Positions 29,398 through 40,111 are shown, counted from the first letter of the stretch. The stretch is 64,000 bases of DNA from Palsa-459 sp963841965 (GCA_963841965.1 CAWJES010000007.1:1-64000); one strand, 5' to 3'. Numbers and translations are program-made. The notes: a model not told the origin generated them from the letters alone.

Positions 29398-30531
29398 ATG
29401 CTGTATTGGCTGCTTTACGAAAAACTTTATCCGGCCGTGACGCCGTTCCGCGTGTTCCGGTACGTGACGACGCGAGCCATGTTCGCGAGCCTGACTTCGC
29501 TGTTTCTCTGCATTCTGCTGGGGCCGTGGCTGATTCGGAAGCTGCGCGAGTTTCAGATCGGGCAGCACATTCGCGAAGACGGCCCGCAGTCGCACCATAA
29601 GAAGGCCGGTACGCCCACCATGGGCGGAGTGCTGATCGTCATCAGCATCGTTGTACCGGCGCTGCTTTGGGCGGACCTGAGCGATACGTATGTCTGGATC
29701 GCGGTGTGCGGGCTGATTGCGTTCGCCATTATCGGCTTCATCGACGATTATGCAAAGGTGATGAACCGGCGTAATCTCGGGCTGACGGGTTGGCAGAAAT
29801 TTGGCATGCAGATGGGTGTCGCGGCGTTGATCACCGGGGTTCTGGCCCTCATGCAATATTACGGGGCTTACACGACGACGCTGAATGTGCCGTTTCTGAA
29901 AGCGTTTCAGCCGGACCTGCTGATTCACGCATTCATGGGCAACCCATTTACATACGTCCTGGGCTTTCTTCCTTTTTATATATTTCTCGTGCTGGTGGTG
30001 GTGGGATCGAGCAATGCAGTCAATATCACGGACGGTCTGGATGGTCTGGCGATCGGACTAATGGTGATTGCGGCGGGCGCGCTTACGCTGCTGGCGTATA
30101 CGAGCGGCAATCGCGAACTGGCGACATATCTGCTGCTGGAGCGCAATCCGCGGACTGCGGAACTGACGATATTCTGCGCCTCGATGACGGGGGCGAGTCT
30201 TGGATTTTTATGGTGGAACGCGCATCCGGCGGACATTTTCATGGGGGACGTCGGATCGCTGGCGCTGGGCGGAGCGATGGGCGTGGTGGCGGTGCTGATC
30301 AAGCAGGAGATTCTGCTGGTTTTTATCGCCGGTATGTTCGTGATCGAGATGCTGAGCGTGATCCTGCAGGTCGGCAGCTACAAGCTGCGGAAGAAACGCA
30401 TTTTTAAAATGGCGCCGATTCATCATCACTTCGAGGCTCTGGGCTGGCCGGAATCCAAGATCATCGCGCGGTTCTGGATTGCGGGACTGGTACTGGCGCT
30501 GTTCGCTCTGACGACACTGAAGCTGCGATGA
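29398..30531 (+). CDS. mraY: Phospho-MurNAc-pentapeptide transferase MraY
   Basis: Integral membrane enzyme making lipid I from UDP-MurNAc-pentapeptide and undecaprenyl phosphate. Intact, 377 residues, ten predicted helices. Conserved loops: DGPQSHHKKAGTPTMGGVLI, the catalytic FIDDYAKVMNRRNLGLTG, NAVNITDGLDGLAIGL, DIFMGDVGSLALGG and MAPIHHHFEALGWPESKII. The TGA overlaps the murD ATG (ATGA), so the two are probably translationally coupled. Confidence 0.96.
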   Translation: MLYWLLYEKLYPAVTPFRVFRYVTTRAMFASLTSLFLCILLGPWLIRKLREFQIGQHIREDGPQSHHKKAGTPTMGGVLIVISIVVPALLWADLSDTYVWIAVCGLIAFAIIGFIDDYAKVMNRRNLGLTGWQKFGMQMGVAALITGVLALMQYYGAYTTTLNVPFLKAFQPDLLIHAFMGNPFTYVLGFLPFYIFLVLVVVGSSNAVNITDGLDGLAIGLMVIAAGALTLLAYTSGNRELATYLLLERNPRTAELTIFCASMTGASLGFLWWNAHPADIFMGDVGSLALGGAMGVVAVLIKQEILLVFIAGMFVIEMLSVILQVGSYKLRKKRIFKMAPIHHHFEALGWPESKIIARFWIAGLVLALFALTTLKLR

Positions 30532-31034
30532 AGATCGAGGAAGCGAAGACGCTGGTGGTGGGGATGGAGAAGTCGGGGCGGGCCGCGGCGGATTTTCTGC
30601 GCGCGCGCGGGGCCGCGGTCACAGCGACGGACCTGAAGCCTCACGACGTGCCCGGGTTCCGGCCACAAACGGACGCGCTCTTCCAGGAGCGGTGGGATCT
30701 GATCGTGCTGTCGCCAGGCGTTCCGGCCGATCTGCCGGGCGTCGAGGCGGCGCGGGCGCGCGGCACGGATGTGATCGGAGAGGTGGAGCTGGCAGCGCCA
30801 TATTTAAAAGGTCCGGTGATCGGTATTACGGGGTCGAACGGGAAAACGACCACGACTTCCCTGGTGGGGCACATTCTGCAAAGTTCCGGAACTCCGGCGC
30901 AGATTGGCGGCAACATCGGGACGCCGGTGATTACGATGACGGCCACTTCGCATGCCGACCAGTGGAATATTCTCGATGCTCTGGCCATGATTGAAATCAA
31001 TACGGAACTAAGGTCGCTCGATGCTGGGATCTGA
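30528..31034 (+). pseudogene. murD: Truncated murD (first ~150 codons only)
   Basis: UDP-MurNAc-L-Ala:D-Glu ligase, N-terminal fragment. The Rossmann-like domain (LVVGMEKSGRAAADFLRARG, LIVLSPGVPADLPGVEAARA, VIGEVELAAPYLKG) and P-loop (VIGITGSNGKTTTTSLVGHI) are normal, as is QIGGNIGTPVITM. After DQWNIL the expected 'ELSSFQLE' motif is absent. The frame instead reads DALAMIEINTELRSLDAGI and stops at 31,032-31,034. About two thirds of the enzyme is missing, including the catalytic His/Lys region and substrate-binding C-terminal domain. Since murD is normally essential and single-copy, this is more likely a contig join than a living gene. Confidence 0.85.
30970..31020. other. Probable chimeric junction between two genomes
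   Basis: Acidobacterial dcw sequence stops matching MurD after about 30,975, and the next gene (31,021) begins an actinobacterial-looking block. No attachment site, transposase, tRNA or inverted repeat lies at the join. The motif CTCGATGCT occurs on both sides (30,973 and 31,017 region), a possible short overlap. Confidence 0.7.
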
Positions 31035-32730
31035 CTCGGTCGACACGCCGAACTCCGTTGAGGCAAGCAAGATCCATGTCCCACGGAGTCGAAGAAGGGT
31101 CGTCACTCCGGTTGCGAATATCGAATACTTGCTCTGTTCAGCAATCGTCCTATTTGGAGCCCTGATACGGATTCCGGGACTCACGGGTGGTGACCTCTGG
31201 GCGGATGATGCCTGGATCACCCTTCCTGTGCGCGAGGGAATTCGAGAGGCCATCAGAATGGATGTGTCAACCCCCCTCTTTCTCTTTGCGGTGCGTGAAT
31301 GGGCATCCATCAACTATTCGTCAACGGCCTTCGTTCAGGCATTCCCTCTTGTGGTCTCGTTGCTCTCAATCGCGGCAATGTGGTGGCTCGTGCGCACGAT
31401 CGGTGGTCGGATGTGGACGAGAGTCCTCGTCACATCCCTAGTCGCCGTCAACCCGATGTTTGTCGTGTATTCGACGCGCATCAAGGAATACAGCGTCGAG
31501 GTCTTGCTCGGCGTGTTGTTGCTGATCGCTCTGGCTAAGTTGACCCAGAGGCCGACGCCCAGGCGATCGATCACGCTACTGGTACTCAGCATTGTTGCCT
31601 GCGTCACGTCGGGTGCGCTTGTTCTCTTTGTAGGCGGAATTGCGGTCGCAGTAGCCATTCAGGGACTGCGCGAAGGCTGGTATCGGGACCGCTATTGGAT
31701 GGCTGACGTCGTGGGCATTTCCCTGGCAATGGGAGTGAGCTACGTTTCGTTCTACAACAAGTTCACCGCACACCTCCAACAGTTTTGGTCTTCCTATGAA
31801 TTCGGAGGCCCAAACAGCGCACCGGTGACCCACACGATTGGATTCATGGGCAACGGGATCGCGCACGGACTACTGGGAACGCCACTCCAGGTCGGCCCCT
31901 TCCCCTATCCCTATGCACTTTCCAACGCAGGCTTTGAAGTCTCCCTCGCAACCGGGATCGCCGTCTTCGGCATCCTCCTCGCGCTCATGGTGTCCGCGGT
32001 ATGGACATCGCGAAAGCAAGACTCCGCCGCAAGAACAACCGCAATCGCAGCTTCCTCGGTCATCGCGATCGCATTCTTCGCCGCTGCGGCTGGACACGCT
32101 CCTTTCGGTGGAGGGCGAACTGACCTGTGGTGGTACCCAGCGTTCTGGAGCCTGCTCGCCATCAGCCTTGAGTCTGGGTTCCGCAGATTCGCTCCCAGTG
32201 TGGCCCAATTGTCCACCTCGGTCCGCAGGACAATCACGATTGGTTGCTCACTGCTGCTGATCATGGTCGCTATCCCGTTCGGGATGTACTTTCGATCCTG
32301 GTACCCGGCGCAGGACATCCGGGCCTTGTTCTCGCAGCACCAAGCCGCCATCCGTCCAACCGACTGGGTCTACCTCTCCTCCTACAACACTTGGTCATAC
32401 GCCCTCTACGGCTTGGGGCCCTTCCACATTCAGTTTGGCGTCCAGAATGGGAAGGGTTGGTTGGTCAGCGTCGATAAGTTCGACGTGCAGAGATTCGTCA
32501 CTGTCGAGCCATGGGCTATCTGCCTACGTTCACGGCGGCTTTGGTGGATCGGAATCAACAGTTCAATTCTGTACGCAAGTTCTTACCGACTCACCGGGCC
32601 TGCTGGGAGTGAGACACTCGCCTCGGGCGCACGGGAGCTCGCTTCCTATGGCTGGATTCCGTCGCGGGTCATCGTCGGAAATGGAGTAAATGCCATCTTG
32701 TACACGCATCCTGGGGCGTGCGCAGGGTAG
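31021..32730 (+). CDS. GT-C family membrane glycosyltransferase (PMT/ArnT-like)
   Basis: Intact 569-residue polytopic protein. After a 30-residue basic cytoplasmic tail the first helix is YLLCSAIVLFGALIRIP. The first outside loop has LTGGDLWADDAWITLPVREG, whose Asp-Asp pair is the catalytic signature of lipid-linked sugar transferases of the GT39/GT83 type. Nine or more helices follow. The C-terminal ~150 residues form an extracytoplasmic domain (WVYLSSYNTWSYALYGLG). The family moves a sugar from a polyprenyl phosphate to proteins or glycans outside the membrane. It is the only plus-strand gene of the right block and converges on the minus-strand glycosyltransferase cluster. AAGG before the ATG is a weak ribosome site. 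Confidence 0.75.
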   Translation: MLGSDSVDTPNSVEASKIHVPRSRRRVVTPVANIEYLLCSAIVLFGALIRIPGLTGGDLWADDAWITLPVREGIREAIRMDVSTPLFLFAVREWASINYSSTAFVQAFPLVVSLLSIAAMWWLVRTIGGRMWTRVLVTSLVAVNPMFVVYSTRIKEYSVEVLLGVLLLIALAKLTQRPTPRRSITLLVLSIVACVTSGALVLFVGGIAVAVAIQGLREGWYRDRYWMADVVGISLAMGVSYVSFYNKFTAHLQQFWSSYEFGGPNSAPVTHTIGFMGNGIAHGLLGTPLQVGPFPYPYALSNAGFEVSLATGIAVFGILLALMVSAVWTSRKQDSAARTTAIAASSVIAIAFFAAAAGHAPFGGGRTDLWWYPAFWSLLAISLESGFRRFAPSVAQLSTSVRRTITIGCSLLLIMVAIPFGMYFRSWYPAQDIRALFSQHQAAIRPTDWVYLSSYNTWSYALYGLGPFHIQFGVQNGKGWLVSVDKFDVQRFVTVEPWAICLRSRRLWWIGINSSILYASSYRLTGPAGSETLASGARELASYGWIPSRVIVGNGVNAILYTHPGACAG

Positions 32731-32868
32731 TTCCATCGTGATGATTCCTACGCAGAAGACTTGTGGTACCCAACAAGTCGCACGCCGGGGCAAGTGCTCC
32801 GACAGCCTCTTCTGAAGACGAGCGTCCGCCAGGCTTGTGCTGGGTTCGGCCCTCTTCGCTCTCCACGC

Positions 32869-35239
32869 TCAGGGTCCGCTCGATTCCCGAGTCCGAGAGT
32901 CTTGAACAGCAGAACCGCGGCGAAACCGAGTCCTGTACAGGTAGCGCGGCAATGGCGTCAGGGCTAATGCAGCGAGCAGAGCAAGCAAGAAGAGCCACGG
33001 GTAGCCTCCAAAGCCCCGGTATGTAAAGGAAACCCTGTGGCGACCCGGCGGTACTGTGACCGCCACGAGCGCTGGTGCAACCATGTAGGTCTGCGCGGGC
33101 TGCCCGTCGACAGTGGCGCCCCAACCGGGGTCAAACGAAGCGTGCAAGACGACGGCAGCCGTCCGGTTGGCGACGACCGTTGCGCTGGCCGCTCCGTTCA
33201 GTAGGTTGATCGACTCGCTGAGAGTGCGTCCTGCGAACCCTCTCGGTGTAGTCCCCGGGGCGAGAGTCGGCGGAGCCGCCGAGTCTCCGGCGAACGCGAT
33301 GGTCGGATAGAGGTTTTCGCCCGGTTCGTTCGACTGGAGGAACGCCTGAGTCTGATCTCCGATATTGCTGCGATCGGCGACAATCGGCAGTGTGGTGTCG
33401 ACGACGCTTATGTCGCGGCTTGAGGGAACGATCCAGAGCGAAAACACACCCTCCCGGAGCACAAGGCGAGCCCTCGGCACCGGCGACCTTGTGCTCGGCA
33501 GTACCAAGTACCGCACGCCGAACACCGAATAGTCACCGGGGTTTGATTCGTCGAAGAATGCTTCAGGGTCAGTCATGAGCGAGGCAGTGCGCAGCGTGTA
33601 GCCAACAACTGGAAGGTCGAGGTTTGACAAGTACTTGAAGACTGGTACCTGTCCGACGGTAAAGGACGAGCCCCAGTCCGGTTCGGGCAGGCCTGCATAG
33701 ACGTACCCGGGGCCGAGCGCTTGGATCTGCGTCGCAATTAGAGCCATCTCCTGGCCGGGCTGGGAGGCATCAACCTGCTGCTGATAGGTCATGTTTTGGC
33801 TGTTGAGAGAGTCGTACGAGGCCGTTTGCGACCACGCAGGTGCGAGCCCAAGGACGACCAGTGCGATCACTCCCACCATCCCCGCGTAGCGAAGCGGGGC
33901 ACTCGAGGCGATCTTCGCGCGCGGCGCGAAGAAGCTGCGGAGGACTCCGAAAATGGCAGTCGCACCCACACCAGCCAAGAAGAGGCCGGAAAGTTGAACG
34001 CCAATCATGAAACGCCGGAGGAAGAGATCCTTGCTCCCCGGCAGCAGGTTGATGAGCGACCCAGCGTCGTTCGCCCGAAGAACATGATGAGGCTGACAGC
34101 AAAAATCGCAAGCAGAGCTCGGCTTCGCTCGTCGCTGCGAAAGCGGCGATCGACGCCGCCATCCCCGCGAACACCAGGATAGTGACGACGGGAGTCGCCA
34201 AGCATCGAAGAGCTGGCCATGCACGAGCCAGCTCAGTATCTGGCGGGCACCGTACGAGTTTACGTCAGGACCGCCCTGAAGGAATTCGTTGACTGATGCC
34301 CACTTGCCCATCACGATCAAGGGGATTGTCACCCAAGCGGTCAACAGCACGACGTAGACAATCAGGACGCCGGCACGCCTGGCACGGTTGACCAACTCCG
34401 ACGGCGTCAGGAACATCCAGAGCACAACGGCGATAACCGCAAGGTACCCGGTCTCGAAATGCAGGGCCATCGTGAGCCCAATCATCACGATCGCGGCCAC
34501 CAGGTCCTTGCCCTTGCTCACCGCCCGCCATGAGAACGCCCATGCAAAGGGAAACGTCCACATCGCCAGCATCTGCGCCCATACCCCGAAGCCGTTCCAC
34601 AAATACGCCGTCGACTCATAGCCGACGCCGGGAACGCTGAAGAGGAAGGGAGAGCACGCTGCGGCGATCGCGGCCGTCCATCGCTCCCACCCCAGGATCC
34701 GCGCAGATAGGTAGACGCTGATGGGCCAGAGGGACCAGAGATGTAGATGGACCATGCCGAACGCATGGTTTGGGCCGATGACGATCCCCACGGCACCGGT
34801 CAGCATCGCGCCGAGGCTCTGGTAGTGAAGGAAGTGCGGCGAGCCTAGGCCGAGATACGGGTACCAACTCGTGAGCGGCAGATGCCAACGTGACAGCTGG
34901 TAGGTGGCCTCGCGGACCATCTGTGCATGCATCGATCCGTCGTTTAGCAGCGGCACGAAGGACGTCTCTCGACCGCACCTCAATGAGGTTGAACAGCACG
35001 ACCACAGCGACAATGCCTATAGGGCCCCATCGCGCGAACCCAGAACTGGGTTCGTCCTCTGATCTCGACAGACCTGCCCCATAGGCGTCAGGTCCATCTT
35101 CCCGACCATAAGCGTCCGACGAGATGTCTTCAGGCGTGAGCTTGGTCGAAGAGGTGAGGCTCGCACCCCCGTGATCCTCGAGCCCTGACGGGTCAACTTC
35201 GATCTTCTTGGTCCCATCATCGGGACTTTCGCGGGTCAA
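32869..35239 (-). CDS. Large YfhO-like / 6-PTS-related membrane protein, copy 1 (frameshifted)
   Basis: Probable GT-C-fold glycosyltransferase. The TTG start at 35,239 overlaps the stop of copy 2 (TTGA). An ~80-residue Asp/Ser/Gly-rich cytoplasmic tail precedes the first helix (GPIGIVAVVVLFNLIEV). The first outside loop has LNDGSMHAQMVREA and LTSWYPYLGLGSPHFLHYQS. About eleven helices follow (WPISVYLSARILGWERWTAA). The C-terminal ectodomain contains the YfhO-like VVLHASFDPGWGATVDGQPA and a final helix (YPWLFLLALLAALALTPL). Indels near 34,980 and two near 34,070-34,210 break it. Substrate unknown. Copy 2 upstream has the same layout. Confidence 0.68.
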
Positions 35240-37627
35240 TGCGATGCCCCCGCTGCATGGGCGCCGCGTCCCTTCGGCCGCTTGCCTCGCCAGAAGTAGA
35301 CGTACATGAGGCTGCCGAGCGTTGCGATAGACAGTAGGAAGAGCTTGGATACCACTTGTACGACTGGTATCGGAAGAAGACGGTGTGGGTCCCAGGCGAA
35401 ACTCTCACGCCGACAAGCGCGGGCGCGATCATCTCGGTGCTGGCAGGCTTCCCGTCCACAGTGACAGTCCAACCGGGGTCGTACGAGGCCGACAGGAGCA
35501 CGACCGACGTCCGGTTGGCAGTCACGAGCGCCGTGGCCTCCCCTTGGGGGAGGTTGTCATTCTCGAAGTCGACAGAGCCGGGGGAACCGGTGACCGTTTG
35601 ATTCGGGCCCACGGTGGGCGTCGCGGCCGGCTGCCCGTTGAACGCCACGGTCGCGTACACGCCCTGGGTCGCAAGTGCGCTGTCGAGGTAGCCGGAAGTC
35701 GCCGATCCGAGGTTCGTGCTGTTCGCGGTGATCGCGGTCGAGGTGTCAATGACGTGGATCAGCCCCGTGTTGGCAACCGCTAGAACCGATAGGAGCCGGC
35801 CTTCTCGACGATCGTGGCCGGAACGGGGGGCTGGTGCCCTGCGGGAAGGATCAGCCAGTGAATGCCGAAGAGGGTGTAATTGCCCGGTTGGCTCTCGTCG
35901 AAGTACGCCTCTGGATCCGACATGAGCGACGAGGTTCGCAAGGTGAAGCCGACCTGATCGATGTAGTGGTCCGTAAGGTAGATGTAGACAGGGACTGTCC
36001 CCACCCTGAAGTTGTACCCCCAGTTGCTTGGCTCTCCTGCGTAGATGCGGCCGCCGCCCGCACGCTCCGCCACCGAGACGAGCGAGTCGACTTGGGCACC
36101 CTGAGTCGCATCGGAGACCAGCTGGCTCTGGATGGAGAGCCCGCTGTAGTGGTCGTAGGACGCGACCTCGTGCCACGCAGGGAATAGGGCCACCAGGAGC
36201 GCGGCGACGGCAAGTGCCGGAACGAGGACCTTGGCGCGAATGTGTTCATGCATCCTGCTGATCTTCGGCAGATGCGGACCGATCACGTGCACGGCGAGCC
36301 GACCGAGCGTCGTGGCACCGATGCCCCCCAAGAGCATGCCGAAGAGCTGCACACCCATGATGTAGCGGTGGAAGAGGATGCTGCTGTTCGCCGGCAGCAG
36401 GTTGAGTATGGAGCCAAAGGTCGGCCGACCGCTGTAGAGGACCAGGCTGAGCAAGAAGAGGAGGACGACCACCCGGGCTCGCTCATCCCTGCGAAACCGC
36501 AGGACGCACACGACGAAACCAATGCCGACCAGGATCGTGAAGACGGGCAACCGGCCGATGCCGAGCGGCGCGTCGAATACCCAACCGGAGAAGAGCCAGC
36601 CGAGCACCTGGCGGGCACCGTAGGAGTCGTTGAAGAAGGTGCCAACCTGGAACTCATTTGTGGAGGCCCATCTGGCCGTCTGGAGCAGCGGCACGACGAT
36701 CCAGGACACAAGGAGCAGCGCGGCGACTCCTATCCATGCGACGCGGAGGATCCGCTTCCAGAGGCTCACGAGGACGCAGGAATGCGAAGAGCACGAGGCA
36801 GAGCCCTGCGAGATACGCCTGAGGAAGTGGAACGCGATGACGCCTGCCATCGCGAGGATCGCCCAAAACACGTACTGGTTCCGGCTCACAGCCCGCCACG
36901 CGAGCCCCAGCGCGATGGGAAGGAGCACCATGGCCCACAGCTGCGACCACAGGCCGGAGCCGTAGAACATGTACGCCTGGTGCTCGTATCCGTACCCCAC
37001 TGAATTCTGCGCAAGAGGTGCAAGCGCTGCTGCGCACGCTGCGGTCCACCTGTCCAAGTCAAAGAGACGCGAACCTAGGTACACGCTTATCGGGAAGATT
37101 GAGAGAAGCACGTACATGGTCCAACTCAGGGTCTGCGCGGGCCCGATCACAAGGCCCAGCAGCCCCGCGAGCACGGCGGAAAAGCTCTGATAGTGCAAGA
37201 AGTACGGCGAACCGAGCGAGAGGTACGGGTACCAGCCGTCAAGCGGGAAGTGACCGAGTGACAAGCCATCGGTGGCGAACTTGACGGTTTCGAGATGGAC
37301 CGAGGAGTCATTCGGATAGGCGACGGGCAACCGCTCCGTACGAAGTACGAAGAGGTTGAAGAAGACGGCGAAGCCGACCAGCGAGAAGGGTCCCCATCTT
37401 GAGTTCCCGGTATCCCGCGACGGCAAGGATTGATCGGCAGAGCGCGCTATGGCCGCGATCACCGCCGACACTTGGGAAGGGGTCTCCTTATTCTTGGTGA
37501 CCTCGACACTTGCCTCCGCCTCATATCCGAGTGAGAGGCGTTCCAGATCGACCGGAACGACAGCCTCTCTCTCCCTGCTCGTCGGCGTGCCCGCCGCGTC
37601 GCCGGTCATCGGCTGTCCCCAGTCCAC
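35236..37627 (-). CDS. Large YfhO-like / 6-PTS-related membrane protein, copy 2 (frameshifted)
   Basis: Paralogue of the downstream gene with the same plan: cytoplasmic tail, helix WGPFSLVGFAVFFNLFVL, outside loop PNDSSVHLETVKFATDGLSL and FPLDGWYPYLSLGSPYFLHY, many helices, and an ectodomain. SVVLLSASYDPGWTVTVDGK marks the YfhO-like C-terminal part, followed by a last helix and the basic tail GKRPKGRGAHAAG. Start ATG 37,627 or 37,609. Indels near 36,790, 35,790 and 35,350; the natural stop is at 35,236. It lies 23 nt after the glycosyltransferase stop at 37,651, so the genes probably form one operon. Confidence 0.68.
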
Positions 37628-37650
37628 GTTCCCAGGCTATCCCCAGCATG

Positions 37651-38856
37651 CTAAGGAAACGACGCGAAGCAGATCTGAACTCCCAGGACGAGCCACAGAG
37701 TCCAGAAGATGACGAGTCCATCGTTGGGGAACAGATGGAATCCGCCGGCAGCCCAATCGGCGCCTTCCCATCCAATCCCGACGAGGCCCACCAGGACGAG
37801 CGCGCTGCCGGCGGCCAGGCCCTCTTCCAGTTTGACCCGCTTCAGAGCCCGCTCAAGGGACCGCCCACTCGATCGGAGCGGTTCGCGGTAACTGAAGACC
37901 CTGGCGAAGAGCCCGATCGAGACGATGCCAAAGCCGATGGATGCAAGCAACACGCCGAACAGCTCGGCTCGGGTGGCGAGTGTGATGCGGCCGACGTGCT
38001 GGGCCCCGAGCGCGAGCCAACTCACGAGCGCCACGCCGAAGATGAGCAGGGTTGCACCGGGCAGGATGAAGAGCGACGTGGGCGAACACATGAGGACGAA
38101 AGTCAAGTGCCGGAAACCATCGGGGATCGTCCGCAGGTGCGGCGGGCGGTCCCGCTCATCGGCCAGGACCGTGATCGGGATCTCGGCGACTCGCATCTTG
38201 TGACGGGAAGCCTTGATGACCATCTCCACACAAAACTCGAACCCAGTTGTTCGCGAGTCGATCTCTTCGAGAAGCTCCCGGCGAAACCCGCGGATGCCAC
38301 AGTTCGGGTCGTGAACCGGAGATCGGTAGATGAGCCGGATGAGGCCCGAGATGAGCGGATTGCCGACGTACCGGTGGCTCCACGTCATAGAACCGCTCTT
38401 CATCTCTCCGGTGAAGCGGTTCCCCACCACGAGGTCGTAGCCCATGCGCAACTTCTCGAGAACCTTGGGGATGTCGTTGAAGTCGTGTTGACCGTCGGCG
38501 TCGGCACAGATCACGAACTTTCCTCGCGCGCCGTCCGTTCCGCCTCGAACGGCGCTTCCATAACCACGCACTGCGACGTGAACGATGCGCGCTCCAGCCC
38601 CAGCAGCGGCTTCGGCAGAGCCGTCTGTTGACCCGTTGTCAGCAACGATGACCTCACCGAACAACCCGAAGCGACGCAGTATTTCCCTGGCATCTATGAC
38701 GCAGTGTTCAATAGAGCGTGCTTCATTGAGACACGGAATGATGATCGACAACTCGAGGGGTCTCCCCTGCAAACCCTCAGAATCACGAATCTCATCTGAC
38801 CCAATATGCAAGAGACTCTCCTTCGGCGCCCAACCTTCCTCTCTCGTCACTTGCAC
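37651..38856 (-). CDS. Family 2 glycosyltransferase, polyprenyl-phosphate sugar synthase type
   Basis: Intact 401-residue enzyme loading a sugar from a nucleotide donor onto polyprenyl phosphate. The GT-A domain shows LSIIIPCLNEARSIEHCVID, VIVADNGSTDGSAEAAAGAG and CADADGQHDFNDIPKVLEKL (DxD-type metal site), then NRFTGEMKSGSMTWSHRYVG and NCGIRGFRRELLEE. Four C-terminal helices in two pairs (SLFILPGATLLIFGVALVSW and AELFGVLLASIGFGIVSIGL among them) anchor it. Its product is the expected donor for the neighbouring GT-C proteins. First gene of the minus-strand glycosyltransferase cluster. Confidence 0.88.
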   Translation of the reverse strand: MQVTREEGWAPKESLLHIGSDEIRDSEGLQGRPLELSIIIPCLNEARSIEHCVIDAREILRRFGLFGEVIVADNGSTDGSAEAAAGAGARIVHVAVRGYGSAVRGGTDGARGKFVICADADGQHDFNDIPKVLEKLRMGYDLVVGNRFTGEMKSGSMTWSHRYVGNPLISGLIRLIYRSPVHDPNCGIRGFRRELLEEIDSRTTGFEFCVEMVIKASRHKMRVAEIPITVLADERDRPPHLRTIPDGFRHLTFVLMCSPTSLFILPGATLLIFGVALVSWLALGAQHVGRITLATRAELFGVLLASIGFGIVSIGLFARVFSYREPLRSSGRSLERALKRVKLEEGLAAGSALVLVGLVGIGWEGADWAAGGFHLFPNDGLVIFWTLWLVLGVQICFASFP

Positions 38857-38961
38857 GCGCCTTGCTTGTCACACTCGCCAGAGCTGTCACGTGCCATTCA
38901 ATCCCAATCGGGAAACGAGTCGCGGTGATTCGTTCCAAGGGGTGGCACCAAGGTCCCTGGA

Positions 38962-39577
38962 CTACTTTTGAGCCGCGGCAACGTCCTTCAGGAATGCAGG
39001 ATTCAGGGCAGCAGCGGCCTGGATCTCCTTAATGCCTTGCGCCTTCTCTCCGCGGCTGATGAGTAGGAAGCCAAGATTCACGTACGCAGGTGCGCTCGCC
39101 ACACTCTTGGGCGCCAAAAGCAATCACTTGCGCGTAATCAGCCTCCGCTTGAGCCGGAGAGGATTTCGTCAGGATGATTGCGAGGTTGTACAGAGCATCA
39201 GAGAAATTCGGATTAATCGCGATGCACTTCTGATAGTAGTTCTGAGCAGCAGGAAGGTTCGCCGGCGATGTGTCAATCTGCTCAATCACACCAAGGTCAT
39301 AGTACGCGTAACACGCAAGGTTTGAATTTGGACTGGCTTGAACCACTGCCTTGTAGTCGGTTGCTGCCACCGAGTAGTTGCCAGTCTTCTGCGCGGACAG
39401 TCCTGCGGCCAACAATTGCGAGGGACTGCCAGCCGCCTGACCTCCACCCGACCCTCCGCAGGCAGTGCACAGCAAGGCCACGGAGCCAAGAGTGCAGGCG
39501 AAGAGAAGGCGCTTGCTTGCGCGGAGAATTCTCGCTCGGCCAATCTCTGCCGGCAAAGTGGATCGGTCATGCTCCAT
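38962..39577 (-). CDS. TPR-repeat lipoprotein (one frameshift)
   Basis: Exported tetratricopeptide protein. ATG 39,577; a basic region, a hydrophobic stretch (LLFACTLGSVALLCTAC) and GGSGGG look like a lipoprotein signal, though the lipobox (LCTAC) is imperfect. TPR-like units: LLAAGLSAQKTGNYSVAATD, SNLACYAYYDLGVIEQID and FSDALYNLAIILTKSSPAQA. An indel near 39,110 leads to PAYVNLGFLLISRGEKAQGI and the end DVAAAQK at 38,962. Role unknown; a scaffold for envelope proteins is possible. Confidence 0.7.
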
Positions 39578-40070
39578 TGGTGTTCCTCCACAGAACGAAC
39601 TTGGCCCTTGATCCTTGTGATGTTAGCGGACCGCTCTTTGATCAAATGATGCACAGCAACTACTCTCAGCCTCTGATATTTAGCGAGGAAACTTTCGTTC
39701 GGTGCGCAGGACTGTTGGTTTCAGCGCTCGCAGTGGGTGACATGACAGTTCGCGATTCGTCGCCTCATTGGCGTCAGCCGCGCGCGCTTGCCAGGGACAG
39801 CAGCGCAGGATTCCAGCAGCACGACTCTGCCGCATCAATCTCGCTCGACCTCTCTACGCGCTGACCTCTTGAGACTCTTCAAAATCCAAGGTACCACCAT
39901 GCGTCCGAAGACTCTTTCGTTTCGAACTCCACCCAGCCAAGGCGCTGCCCAAGGTCTGTTGCTCAGGCATGTCGGAATGCAGATCGGAAGTCCGATCAAA
40001 TCGGACATTCATCGTTGCGAGGTCCGCGACTGACGCCGCGGGTAAGGAGACCATCCGTCGCATGAATAAA
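39578..40070. other. Intergenic region, no gene seen
   Basis: About 490 nt between the TPR lipoprotein start and the terminator of the collagen-like gene. Frames are short and unsupported. It should contain the lipoprotein promoter on the minus strand, which I could not place. Confidence 0.5.
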
Positions 40071-40111
40071 GCCCGAGGAGGGGTGACCGGATTGGCCACC
40101 CCTCCTCGGGC
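40071..40111 (-). terminator. Intrinsic terminator of the collagen-like gene
   Basis: Perfect 15-bp stem: GCCCGAGGAGGGGTG at 40,071-40,085 pairs with 40,097-40,111 around an 11-nt loop. On the minus strand the stem is followed by TTTATTC. It lies 28 nt after the collagen-like stop codon. Confidence 0.85.

Noticed and set aside
30970..31020. Integration site of a genomic island at the murD break
   Set aside because: No integrase, tRNA end, direct repeat or insertion-sequence end was found at the join, and an essential gene would be destroyed; assembly chimera is simpler.
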